Shown piece by piece: positions 1 to 6,268 of a stretch of 64,000 nucleotides of DNA. A program made the position numbers and the translations under genes. Position 1 is the stretch's first letter. Each line of letters begins with the position of its first letter. The stretch is from Actinomadura luzonensis (lineage in GTDB: Bacteria; Actinomycetota; Actinomycetes; Streptosporangiales; Streptosporangiaceae), in NCBI RefSeq assembly GCF_022664455.2, contig NZ_JAKRKC020000002.1:1054001-1118000 (forward strand). The letters run 5' to 3'. A model generated the notes under the pieces. The model searched no databases. It saw nothing but the letters and a program-made list of their open reading frames with translations, and was not told the origin of the DNA.

Positions 1-125
1 TGCCCGAGATGCGTGGTGTCGTACGGGGTGATGCCGCACACGTACATGCGGGCCCGCCCGACGAGCGGCAGCCGCCGGCCGCCGAGCACCGGGGGCGGGC
101 TGACGGGGCCGGTGAGGTGGGACAT
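1..125 (-). CDS. Cysteinyl-tRNA-synthetase/MshC-like cysteine ligase, N-terminus only (runs off the window)
   Basis: Reading from an ATG at 123-125 towards position 1 gives 41 codons ending in the stretch RMYVCGITPYDTTHLG. This is the nucleotide-binding start of class I cysteinyl-tRNA synthetases and of the mycothiol ligase MshC. The form CGITPYD (rather than CGPTVYD) is typical of MshC and its actinobacterial paralogues, which join cysteine to an amino sugar through an adenylate; the Cys would bind zinc. A GGGGAG ribosome site lies about 5 nt upstream. The gene starts only 11 nt after the OsmC stop, so the two are probably one transcript. The short linker before the motif differs from my memory of canonical MshC, so MshC, a tRNA ligase or a paralogue all remain possible. 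Confidence 0.75.
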   Translation of the reverse strand, partial: MSHLTGPVSPPPVLGGRRLPLVGRARMYVCGITPYDTTHLG

Positions 126-136
126 CCCGCTCCCCC

Positions 137-607
137 TCACGCGTCCGCGCCGGTCAGCTCGACGACGACCTCGGGTGGCTGGTGCAGCGTGTTGTGCACG
201 GTGCAGCGCGAGATCACGGCCAGGAACGCGGGCCGCCGCTCGGCCGGCAGCCCGGGCGCGGCCACCCGCAGCCGCACGGCGGCGACCCGGGCGGGCCGGT
301 CGGCGGCCAGGCCGAAGTCGGCCGTCACCCGCAGCCCGTCCCGCGCCGCCCCGTGGCGGGACAGGAAGCGCCCGGCGTAGTACGCCACGCACGAGGCCAG
401 GGAGGCGACGAACAGCTCGGTCGGCGTCGGGCCGCGGTCCGTCCCGCCGTCGCGGACCGGCTGGTCGGCCGTCAGCGTGTGGTCCCGCACAGTGATCGAG
501 TAGGACTCGCCGCCGGTGTGCGCCACCTCGACCCGTCCGGGCGGCGCCTGGGCGGGCCGGGGCGGCGCGGGGGCCTGGGGGAGGGTCGTGGCGTTGCGGG
601 CGTCCAT
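137..607 (-). CDS. OsmC family peroxiredoxin
   Basis: 156 residues, usual OsmC length. OsmC/Ohr proteins reduce organic or hydrogen peroxides in the cytoplasm using two cysteines. Both are present: Cys73 in the signature SLASCVAYYA, preceded by GPTPTELF, and Cys135 in ISRCTVHNT. The first ~30 residues are an Ala/Pro-rich extension without a clear role. The ATG has a strong AAGGAG site about 7 nt upstream. The gene directly precedes a cysteine-ligase-like gene, which fits a thiol/redox operon (inference). Substrate class (OsmC against Ohr) cannot be told from the motif alone. Confidence 0.9.
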   Translation of the reverse strand: MDARNATTLPQAPAPPRPAQAPPGRVEVAHTGGESYSITVRDHTLTADQPVRDGGTDRGPTPTELFVASLASCVAYYAGRFLSRHGAARDGLRVTADFGLAADRPARVAAVRLRVAAPGLPAERRPAFLAVISRCTVHNTLHQPPEVVVELTGADA

Positions 608-762
608 GGTGATCTCCTTCGTTCGCCAGGGAACACGCGGTGACCCTTCAGGTGTAGGCCGGAGGAGGGGAGATGGGGAGGGCCCAAAGCCCTCACCGGC
701 GCGCCTTCGGGCCCCCGCCCGCCCGCTCGCGGGCTCGCGGGGATCGGCGGGCCGGCCCGCCG

Positions 763-806
763 GGTCAGCCGGGCGGGTCGGGCCCGTCAGGTCAGCCGGG
801 CGGGTC
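763..806. repeat. 27-bp direct repeat (2 copies) spanning the STAS stop codon
   Basis: The 16-bp block GGTCAGCCGGGCGGGT occurs at 763-778 and 790-805, exactly 27 bp apart. The stop codon of the minus-strand STAS gene (792-794) lies in the gene-proximal copy. It is one of several stop-codon repeats in this window. The rest of 608-791 holds only the OsmC ribosome site and GC-rich sequence. Confidence 0.7.
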
Positions 807-1166
807 CGGCGTGGTCAGGGCGGCGAGGCCCGCCTCGATCGTGGGCCGGTGCTCCAGGCCGGGCGCCCCGCCCGCGCCGAGCAGCGCGGCGCCGCCGGTG
901 ACCACCAGGCGGCCGCCCGCCCGCCGGGCCTCGCCGGTGGCCCAGCGCAGCACCTCGCAGCCCGGCTCGTCCAGCCCGGTCAGCCCGCCGAGGTCCACCA
1001 CGACCGCCGGGACGGCCTGCGTGGCCAGCGTCTTCATCAGGTACATCCGGGTGATCTCCACCGGCGCGCCGGACAGCGGCCCGCCGAGCTCGATCAGCAG
1101 GATCTCCCCGCGGCTGCGGATCCTGATCGAGAAGTCGCCGGGGTCGTCGGGTGCGGTAGGTGCCAT
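792..1166 (-). CDS. STAS domain protein lacking the phosphorylatable serine
   Basis: 124 residues covering one STAS fold (anti-sigma-factor antagonist family). Such proteins bind anti-sigma kinases and are switched off by phosphorylation of a serine in a D-S-[ST]-G motif. Here the corresponding stretch reads LDEPGCEVL: Asp66, then Glu67 where the serine belongs. It therefore cannot be regulated by that serine; either it is constitutively in one state or it is a STAS module of another kind, as in anion transporters. It lies downstream of an SLC13-type permease gene on the same strand, and both carry the same 24-nt upstream element. A partnership with the permease is inference. Confidence 0.85.
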   Translation of the reverse strand: MAPTAPDDPGDFSIRIRSRGEILLIELGGPLSGAPVEITRMYLMKTLATQAVPAVVVDLGGLTGLDEPGCEVLRWATGEARRAGGRLVVTGGAALLGAGGAPGLEHRPTIEAGLAALTTPDPPG

Positions 1167-1200
1167 CGGTCAGGGCTCTCCAGGGGTCGGCGAAGACGTC

Positions 1201-1224
1201 GCCGACCAGACTTCCCGGCACACC
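1201..1224 (-). promoter_or_regulatory. Shared 24-nt upstream element, copy 1 (before the STAS gene)
   Basis: On the minus strand the core is GCCGGGAAGTCTGGTCGGC, preceded by GGTGT. It ends 34 nt before the STAS start. It is identical over 24 nt to the copy at 2632-2655 and differs by one base from that at 30768-30791. The ends GCCG and CGGC can pair around an 11-nt loop, and here a further CGCCGACC follows downstream that could pair with GGTCGGCG, giving an alternative hairpin just before the start. A cis-acting RNA or protein site is inferred; I do not recognise it as a named family. Confidence 0.65.
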
Positions 1225-1285
1225 CGCGACGACCATACCGGGCCCAGGCGGGAGACAGCAGCCGGATACCGGGTGAAGGCGCTCG

Positions 1286-2569
1286 TCACAGAAGGTAGCG
1301 CACCCACAGGTAGGGCGCGACCAGGGCGATGGTGACCACCGTCACGATGAGCCCGTATTTGGTGAACTGCCAGAAGCTGATCGGGGTGCCGTTGCGGGCG
1401 GCGATGCCGAGCACCACCACGTTGGCCGCCGCGCCGACGGCGGTGGCGTTGCCGCCCAGGTCGGCGCCGAAGGCCAGCGCCCACCACAGCGCCTGGTGCC
1501 CGCCCGGCGCGTGGACGAGCTGCTCCACGATCGGGCTCATCGTGGCGACGTACGGGATGTTGTCCACGATCGCCGACAGCACGCCCGACACGCCGAGCAG
1601 CCCCATCGTGGCCAGCTCGGGGCGGCCGGCGGTCGCCGACACGGCGGCCTGCGACAGCGCGCCGATCACCCCGGTCTCCACCAGGGACCCGACCATGACG
1701 AACAGCCCGGCGAAGAACACCAGCGTGGGCCACTCCACCTCGGCGATGGCCTGCTCGGTCGTCACCTTCGTGACCGCGACCAGCACGCCCGCGCCGAGCA
1801 GCGCGACGACGGACGGCTCATAGTGCAGCACCGGGTGCAGCACGAACGCCGCCATCACCAGCGCCAGCACCACCAGCGACTGCCACAGCAGCCGCCGGTC
1901 GCCGAGCGCCTCCCGCTCGTCCAGCTCCATGATCTCCGCCGCCCGCCCCGGGTCGTAGCGGAGGTGCCGGCCGAACATCAGCCGGCACAGCCCGACGAAC
2001 ACCGCCACCAGCACCACGACCATCGGCGCCATGTGCACGAGGAAGTCGTTGAACGTCAGGCCGCCCCGGCTGGCGATGATGATGTTCGGCGGGTCGCCGA
2101 CCAGCGTCGCCGCGCCGCCGATGTTGGAGGCCATCGCCTCGGCGATGAGGAACGGCGCGGCGGGCAGCGCCAGCCGCTCGCACACCAGGAACGTCACCGG
2201 CGCGATGAGCAGCACGGTGGTCACGTTGTCGAGCAGCGCCGAGGCCGAAGCCGTGATGATCACGAGCAGCGCCATCAGCCGGAACGGCCGCCCGCGCGCC
2301 CGTTTGGCGGCCCAGATCGCCAGGAACTCGAAGACACCGGTCTCCTTCAGCACCCCGACGATGATCATCATGCCGAGCAGCAGGAAGATGACATTCCAGT
2401 CGACGCCGGTCTCCTGCGAGAAGAACGCCGGCCCGGCCGCGGTGGCGTGGATCAGCAGCATGATCCCCGCCCCGCCGAGCGCGGCCGCGACCCGGTGCAC
2501 CTTCTCGGTGGCGATCAGCGCGTACGCGGCCAGGAAGACCGCCACGCTCACCCAGGAGAGCGCGCTCAC
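1286..2569 (-). CDS. SLC13/ArsB/NhaD-type membrane permease
   Basis: 427 residues, about 11 membrane segments, belonging to the ion transporter superfamily that includes ArsB, NhaD and the human P protein. The signature GDPPNIIIAS follows SNIGGAATLV near residue 150, and a second half repeats the pattern (VDNIPYVATM near residue 340), as expected for two inverted halves each with a re-entrant hairpin. Members exchange Na+ for H+, extrude arsenite or take up organic acids; substrate cannot be assigned, and no ars genes are nearby. The GTG start overlaps the TGA of an upstream open frame. The shared 24-nt element lies 62 nt upstream. A STAS gene follows on the same strand. Confidence 0.88.
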   Translation of the reverse strand: MSALSWVSVAVFLAAYALIATEKVHRVAAALGGAGIMLLIHATAAGPAFFSQETGVDWNVIFLLLGMMIIVGVLKETGVFEFLAIWAAKRARGRPFRLMALLVIITASASALLDNVTTVLLIAPVTFLVCERLALPAAPFLIAEAMASNIGGAATLVGDPPNIIIASRGGLTFNDFLVHMAPMVVVLVAVFVGLCRLMFGRHLRYDPGRAAEIMELDEREALGDRRLLWQSLVVLALVMAAFVLHPVLHYEPSVVALLGAGVLVAVTKVTTEQAIAEVEWPTLVFFAGLFVMVGSLVETGVIGALSQAAVSATAGRPELATMGLLGVSGVLSAIVDNIPYVATMSPIVEQLVHAPGGHQALWWALAFGADLGGNATAVGAAANVVVLGIAARNGTPISFWQFTKYGLIVTVVTIALVAPYLWVRYLL

Positions 2570-2631
2570 GCGGCGAGCCGGTCACGGAACTGCACAGGCA
2601 CATCCCTCTGCTCATAACGGACAAAGGACTC

Positions 2632-2655
2632 GCCGACCAGACTTCCCGGCACACC
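2632..2655 (-). promoter_or_regulatory. Shared 24-nt upstream element, copy 2 (before the SLC13 permease)
   Basis: Core GCCGGGAAGTCTGGTCGGC on the minus strand, preceded by GGTGT, identical to copy 1 and nearly identical to the one before trkH. It ends 62 nt before the GTG start. Nothing else in this 160-bp intergenic stretch is repeated. Confidence 0.7.
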
Positions 2656-2728
2656 TCCCCTCAACCTATCAAGGAACGCCACCCCGGCGGGGCGTGGCAG
2701 CATGGGGGCGGGGGGAGGAGGGCGGGGC

Positions 2729-3271
2729 ATGGCATTCGGGGTGCGCCAGTTCGAGCTGGCGCTGATGCATCGCATGCGCGACCTCGGCGCCGCCCGCGTC
2801 GAGGACGCGCTCCGGGCCATGGGCGTCACCCGCGCCGAGCTGCGGCAGGCGCACGCGCAGTGGACGGCGATGGCCCACTCGCCGCGGGCGCCCAAGGGGT
2901 GGCGGGCCTTCCGCGCGGTGCTCGGGCCGCCCGCGTACGAGGGGGCCCGGCGGGCCGGCAGCCTCACCTGCGACGTGGCCCGCTGGGCGCTGCCGTCGTG
3001 GCCGGACCTGCAGTTCGAGGTCCTGGCCGGGCCCGGCGGCGAGGTGTTGAACCAGTGGTTCGTGCGGCCCGGCGGCGGGCGGGCGCCGGCGTTCGCCGAG
3101 CTGACGCCGTGGAGCTGCGTGGTCGCCGACGTCGAGGCCGGCTTCGCCGACGTCTCCCACCTCGAGGGCCCGGCCCCCCACCACTGGACGGTCGGCTTCA
3201 CGCACGAGGGCACGCGCTACCGCGCCCGCTTCGTCCACGGCCTCTACCAGCGCCTCGACCGCGCCGGCTGA
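2729..3271 (+). CDS. Conserved-looking protein of unknown function
   Basis: 180 residues, not recognised. The start is set at the ATG at 2729 because GGAGGA lies 10 nt before it; an in-frame ATG nine codons upstream has no such site. The protein is soluble, with an N-terminal helical part (FELALMHRMRDLGAARVEDALR) and a Trp-rich C-terminal half, without signal peptide or membrane segment. Codon use matches its neighbours. The gene ends one base before the end of the convergent LacI gene. Confidence 0.75.
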   Translation: MAFGVRQFELALMHRMRDLGAARVEDALRAMGVTRAELRQAHAQWTAMAHSPRAPKGWRAFRAVLGPPAYEGARRAGSLTCDVARWALPSWPDLQFEVLAGPGGEVLNQWFVRPGGGRAPAFAELTPWSCVVADVEAGFADVSHLEGPAPHHWTVGFTHEGTRYRARFVHGLYQRLDRAG

Positions 3272-3272
3272 C

Positions 3273-4298
3273 TCACCCCGCCGGCGGGGCCGCGGCGCGG
3301 GCCGCCGTGGAGGTGCGCTCGACCAGCTCCGGCTGGAAGATCACGTGCCGGTGCTGGTGCCCCGAGGTCTGGTCGGCCTCCTCCAGCAGCATCAGCGTCG
3401 CGCTGTGCCCGATCTGCTCGCGCGGCTGCCGGATCGACGACAGCGGCACGGCGGCCGCGGCGGCGAAGTCGATGTCGTCGTAGCCGAGGATCGCCACGTC
3501 GTCGGGCACCCGCAGCCCGCGCTGCGTCAGCTCCTGCAGCACCCCCAGCGCCACCAGGTCGTTGCCGCAGAACACCGCCGTCGGCCGGGCCGCCGGCGAC
3601 AGCTCGGCGATCTCGCGGCCCGCGGTGCGGCCGGTGGCGACGTTGAGGTCGGGCAGCCGGATGACGGTCAGCCGGGCCCGCTCGCCCAGCTCGCCCGCCA
3701 GCCCGTCGCGCCGGTCCTCCACCTGCCGCACGCTGAACGGGCCGCCCGCGTACGCGATGTGCCGGTGCCCCCGCTCCAGCAGGTGCCGCCCGGCCAGCCG
3801 GCCGCCGAGCACGTCGTCCACCGCGACCGCGCAGCCGTGGCTGACCCGCGAGGAGTTGTCGAACACCACGACCGGGATGCCGCGCGACACCAGCCGGTCC
3901 AGCCGCTCCCGCTGCCCCCGGTCGTTGACCGGCGTGATGAGCACGCCGAGCGGCCGCTGCTCCTCCAGCTCCTCCAGCAGCCGCTCCTCCCGCTCGGCGT
4001 CCTTGCTGCTGTTGAACACCATCACGGTCAGCTTGTCGCGCTGCGCGGCCGTCTCGACGCCGCTGAGCACGTCGATGAAGAACGGGTTGGCCAGGTCGAG
4101 CGCCACGACGGCGAGCGTGCGGCTGCGGCCCGCCCGCAACTGCCGGGCCGAGCCGTTGCGGACGTAGCCGAGCTGAGCGATCGCGGCCTGCACGCGCTCC
4201 CGGGTGTCGGGAGCCACCATGTCGGGACGGTTGAGCACGTTGCTCACGGTGCCGACGGAGACCCCGGCGAGGCGGGCGACCTCTTTGATGCTCGACAT
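3273..4298 (-). CDS. LacI family transcriptional regulator
   Basis: 341 residues, standard LacI/GalR length. Residues 1-50 form the helix-turn-helix and hinge helix (SIKEVARLAGVSVGTVSNVLN), followed by a periplasmic-binding-protein-like sugar domain with the usual CGNDLVALGVLQEL and ILGYDDIDFA motifs. It probably represses sugar-use genes until an effector binds. Its own upstream region has TGAATCGTTTTACC at 4458-4471; the same 14 bp lies at 10881-10894 before an aldo/keto reductase, and a related GAATCG stands at 4371-4376. Autoregulation and control of both loci are inferred. The last ~12 residues are a low-complexity Ala/Pro tail. Confidence 0.92.
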   Translation of the reverse strand: MSSIKEVARLAGVSVGTVSNVLNRPDMVAPDTRERVQAAIAQLGYVRNGSARQLRAGRSRTLAVVALDLANPFFIDVLSGVETAAQRDKLTVMVFNSSKDAEREERLLEELEEQRPLGVLITPVNDRGQRERLDRLVSRGIPVVVFDNSSRVSHGCAVAVDDVLGGRLAGRHLLERGHRHIAYAGGPFSVRQVEDRRDGLAGELGERARLTVIRLPDLNVATGRTAGREIAELSPAARPTAVFCGNDLVALGVLQELTQRGLRVPDDVAILGYDDIDFAAAAAVPLSSIRQPREQIGHSATLMLLEEADQTSGHQHRHVIFQPELVERTSTAARAAAPPAG

Positions 4299-4457
4299 CG
4301 TTCCTCAGGTCGGGTGGGCGGGGGCACGGGCGACACGCCACCGGCGGACGGCCCTGACAGGCGGGGTTGAATCGTGTCAACGTGTGGAGTCGTCCGGAGC
4401 CTCACCTGGTTACCGCATCCACCGGCCTGATCATAGCTTATGTGATCGCGGCGGTGC

Positions 4458-4471
4458 TGAATCGTTTTACC
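4458..4471. promoter_or_regulatory. Putative LacI-type operator upstream of the LacI gene
   Basis: TGAATCGTTTTACC, identical to 10881-10894; a TGATCGCG precedes both (at 4443 and 10872). The rest of 4299-4528 holds the LacI promoter region, with a second GAATCG half-site at 4371, and the 3' end of the esterase gene. No other gene is seen there. Confidence 0.5.
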
Positions 4472-4528
4472 CCGCTGCCCCGGCGGGCGGGGCGGGGCGG
4501 GGAACGGGGTTCGAGCATAGCGGGCCGG

Positions 4529-6268
4529 TCAGCGGCCGGCCCAGAGGTCACAGTGGTGCTCGGCGGACATGACGGACATCGGGACCGGGACCGAGCGGCC
4601 GCCCGCGCGCAGGGACAGCACCAGGGACGTCCCGTTCAGCGGCGGCCAGGGGGAGGAGCCCGCCGCGCGCGGCGCGCCGGCGCGGGTGAAGGAGCCCCAG
4701 TAGCCCACCATGTCCCGGGACAGCCGCCGCTCGGCCGCGTCGAACAGCGGCGCGATCGGGGTGCCGTTGTCGAAGCTCGGCCACAGGTACGCCAGCTCCG
4801 CCGCGTGCCCCGCCCCCCACACGTACCCGGCGGGCTCCGGCGACAGGCCCGGCCCGGTGCGGTGGTCGAAGCGGTAGGCGTGCACCCGCGTGTAGGCGGT
4901 CAGCTCCCCGGCCAGGCGCAGCGCCGGGCAGCCGCCGATGCCGGCCAGCAGCCCGGCGTCGGTGGCGATCGCGCCCGTCAGGTACGCGCCGGTGAACCGG
5001 TCCGGCCGGGCCGGCCACGGATAGCGGGCCAGGACGTCGGCCGCCCGGTCGCCGAACCCGGCCCGGACCCACTGCTCGTACTGCTCCCCGGTCCAGTCCA
5101 GGTTGCCCTGCGTGAAGGTGCGGCCCTCGTCCCGGTTGTAGCCGATCAGCAGCGGCACCCGCTGGAACCGGCCCGCCCGGACCGCCGTGTCGGGGTTCTC
5201 CGGCAGCGCCGGGGTGCCGTACAGGAAGGAGGCGTACTGCGGGCCGTCCACCAGCCGGGCCGGGCTCAGCGCGCGCAGGCACGCGGCGGCGGCCGCCGCG
5301 TCCGGGCAGCCCAGCGTGGCCGCGATCGACAGGCCCGCCTGCTCGCCGTCGGCGTAGGGGCGGGCCGGGCAGGAACCGCTCTGCAGGGCGGCCCGCTCGT
5401 ACCGGCCGGCCGAGCCCGGCGCGGTGAGGTGGGCGCACACGGAGAAGGCGCCCGCCGACTCGCCGTCGATCGTCACGCGGCCGGGGTCGCCGCCGAACGC
5501 CGCGATGTCGCGGCGCACCCAGCGCAGCGCGGCCTGCTGGTCGAGCAGGCCGTAGTTCCCCGACCCACCCGCCTCGGCGGCCAGGGCCGGGTGGGCGAGG
5601 AAGCCGAAGACGCCGAGCCGGTAGTTGACGCTCACCACGACGACGTTCGCCCGCCGGGCGATCAGGCTGCCGTCATGCTGGTCGGCCGAGCCGTTCAGCA
5701 GGCCGCCGCCGTGGATCCAGAAGAGCACCGGCAGCCGCCGCCCGGGGCTCGTCGGCGCGGGGCTGAACACGTTGAGGTAGAGGCAGTCCTCGGTCTCGGA
5801 GCGGGGGCCGTTGCTGCTGGCGGCGGCGGGGCAGCGGGCGCCCCACGCGGCGGCGTCGCGCACGCCCGGCCAGGACGCGGCCGGCTGCGGCGCGCGCCAG
5901 CGCAGCCCGCCGACGGGCGGGGCGGCGTACGGCAGGGCGAGGAAACGGTCCACACCGCCGTCCCGCACCCCCCGCACCACCCCGCCCTCCACCCGCACCA
6001 CCGGCCGTCCCGCACCCGAGCCGGTGGCCGTGTAGGAGCCGGTGGCCGTGTAGGAGGCGGTGGCCGTGTAGGAGGCGGTGGCCGTGTAGGAGGCGGTGCT
6101 CGCGTAGGGGGCGGTGCTCGTGTAGGGGGCGGTGCTCGTGTAGGAGACGGCGCTCGCGTCTGGGACGGCGCTCGCGGCTGGGACGGCGCTCGCGGCGGCC
6201 GGTAACGCGGGGAGCGGCAGGAGCGCCAGGGCGGCCGTCGCGAGCGCGATCGCGGGTGCCCGCCTCAT
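4529..6268 (-). CDS. Secreted type-B carboxylesterase with a repeat linker
   Basis: 579 residues from the ATG that overlaps the GH3 stop (ATGA at 6265-6268). Residues 1-27 are a signal peptide. Residues ~30-85 are a low-complexity linker built of YTATAS-like hexapeptides. The rest is an alpha/beta hydrolase of the carboxylesterase/cholinesterase family: EDCLYLNV (160-167), oxyanion hole HGGGL, nucleophile Ser271 in GESAG, then YNRDEGRTF and GAGHAAELAY supplying the acid and histidine. Coupling to a GH3 glycosidase suggests removal of acyl groups from plant or microbial polysaccharide, for instance acetyl or feruloyl esters; the ester is inferred, not shown. A longer start 28 codons upstream would lie inside the GH3 gene. 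Confidence 0.9.
   Translation of the reverse strand: MRRAPAIALATAALALLPLPALPAAASAVPAASAVPDASAVSYTSTAPYTSTAPYASTASYTATASYTATASYTATGSYTATGSGAGRPVVRVEGGVVRGVRDGGVDRFLALPYAAPPVGGLRWRAPQPAASWPGVRDAAAWGARCPAAASSNGPRSETEDCLYLNVFSPAPTSPGRRLPVLFWIHGGGLLNGSADQHDGSLIARRANVVVVSVNYRLGVFGFLAHPALAAEAGGSGNYGLLDQQAALRWVRRDIAAFGGDPGRVTIDGESAGAFSVCAHLTAPGSAGRYERAALQSGSCPARPYADGEQAGLSIAATLGCPDAAAAAACLRALSPARLVDGPQYASFLYGTPALPENPDTAVRAGRFQRVPLLIGYNRDEGRTFTQGNLDWTGEQYEQWVRAGFGDRAADVLARYPWPARPDRFTGAYLTGAIATDAGLLAGIGGCPALRLAGELTAYTRVHAYRFDHRTGPGLSPEPAGYVWGAGHAAELAYLWPSFDNGTPIAPLFDAAERRLSRDMVGYWGSFTRAGAPRAAGSSPWPPLNGTSLVLSLRAGGRSVPVPMSVMSAEHHCDLWAGR
6016..6200. repeat. 18-bp coding minisatellite in the esterase linker
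   Basis: About nine consecutive 18-bp units, at first nearly exact (GTGGCCGTGTAGGAGGCG on the plus strand) and then diverging to GTGCTCGTGTAGGGGGCG and GACGGCGCTCGCGGCTGG. Units are in frame and encode a Ser/Thr/Ala/Tyr hexapeptide linker just after the signal peptide. Length is likely to vary between strains. Confidence 0.85.

Noticed and set aside
2566..2655. Possible leader peptide GVPGSLVGE... ending on the permease GTG
   Set aside because: The peptide frame is kept in two copies of the element but the third continues differently, and no start codon with ribosome site precedes it. Conservation is at nucleotide level.
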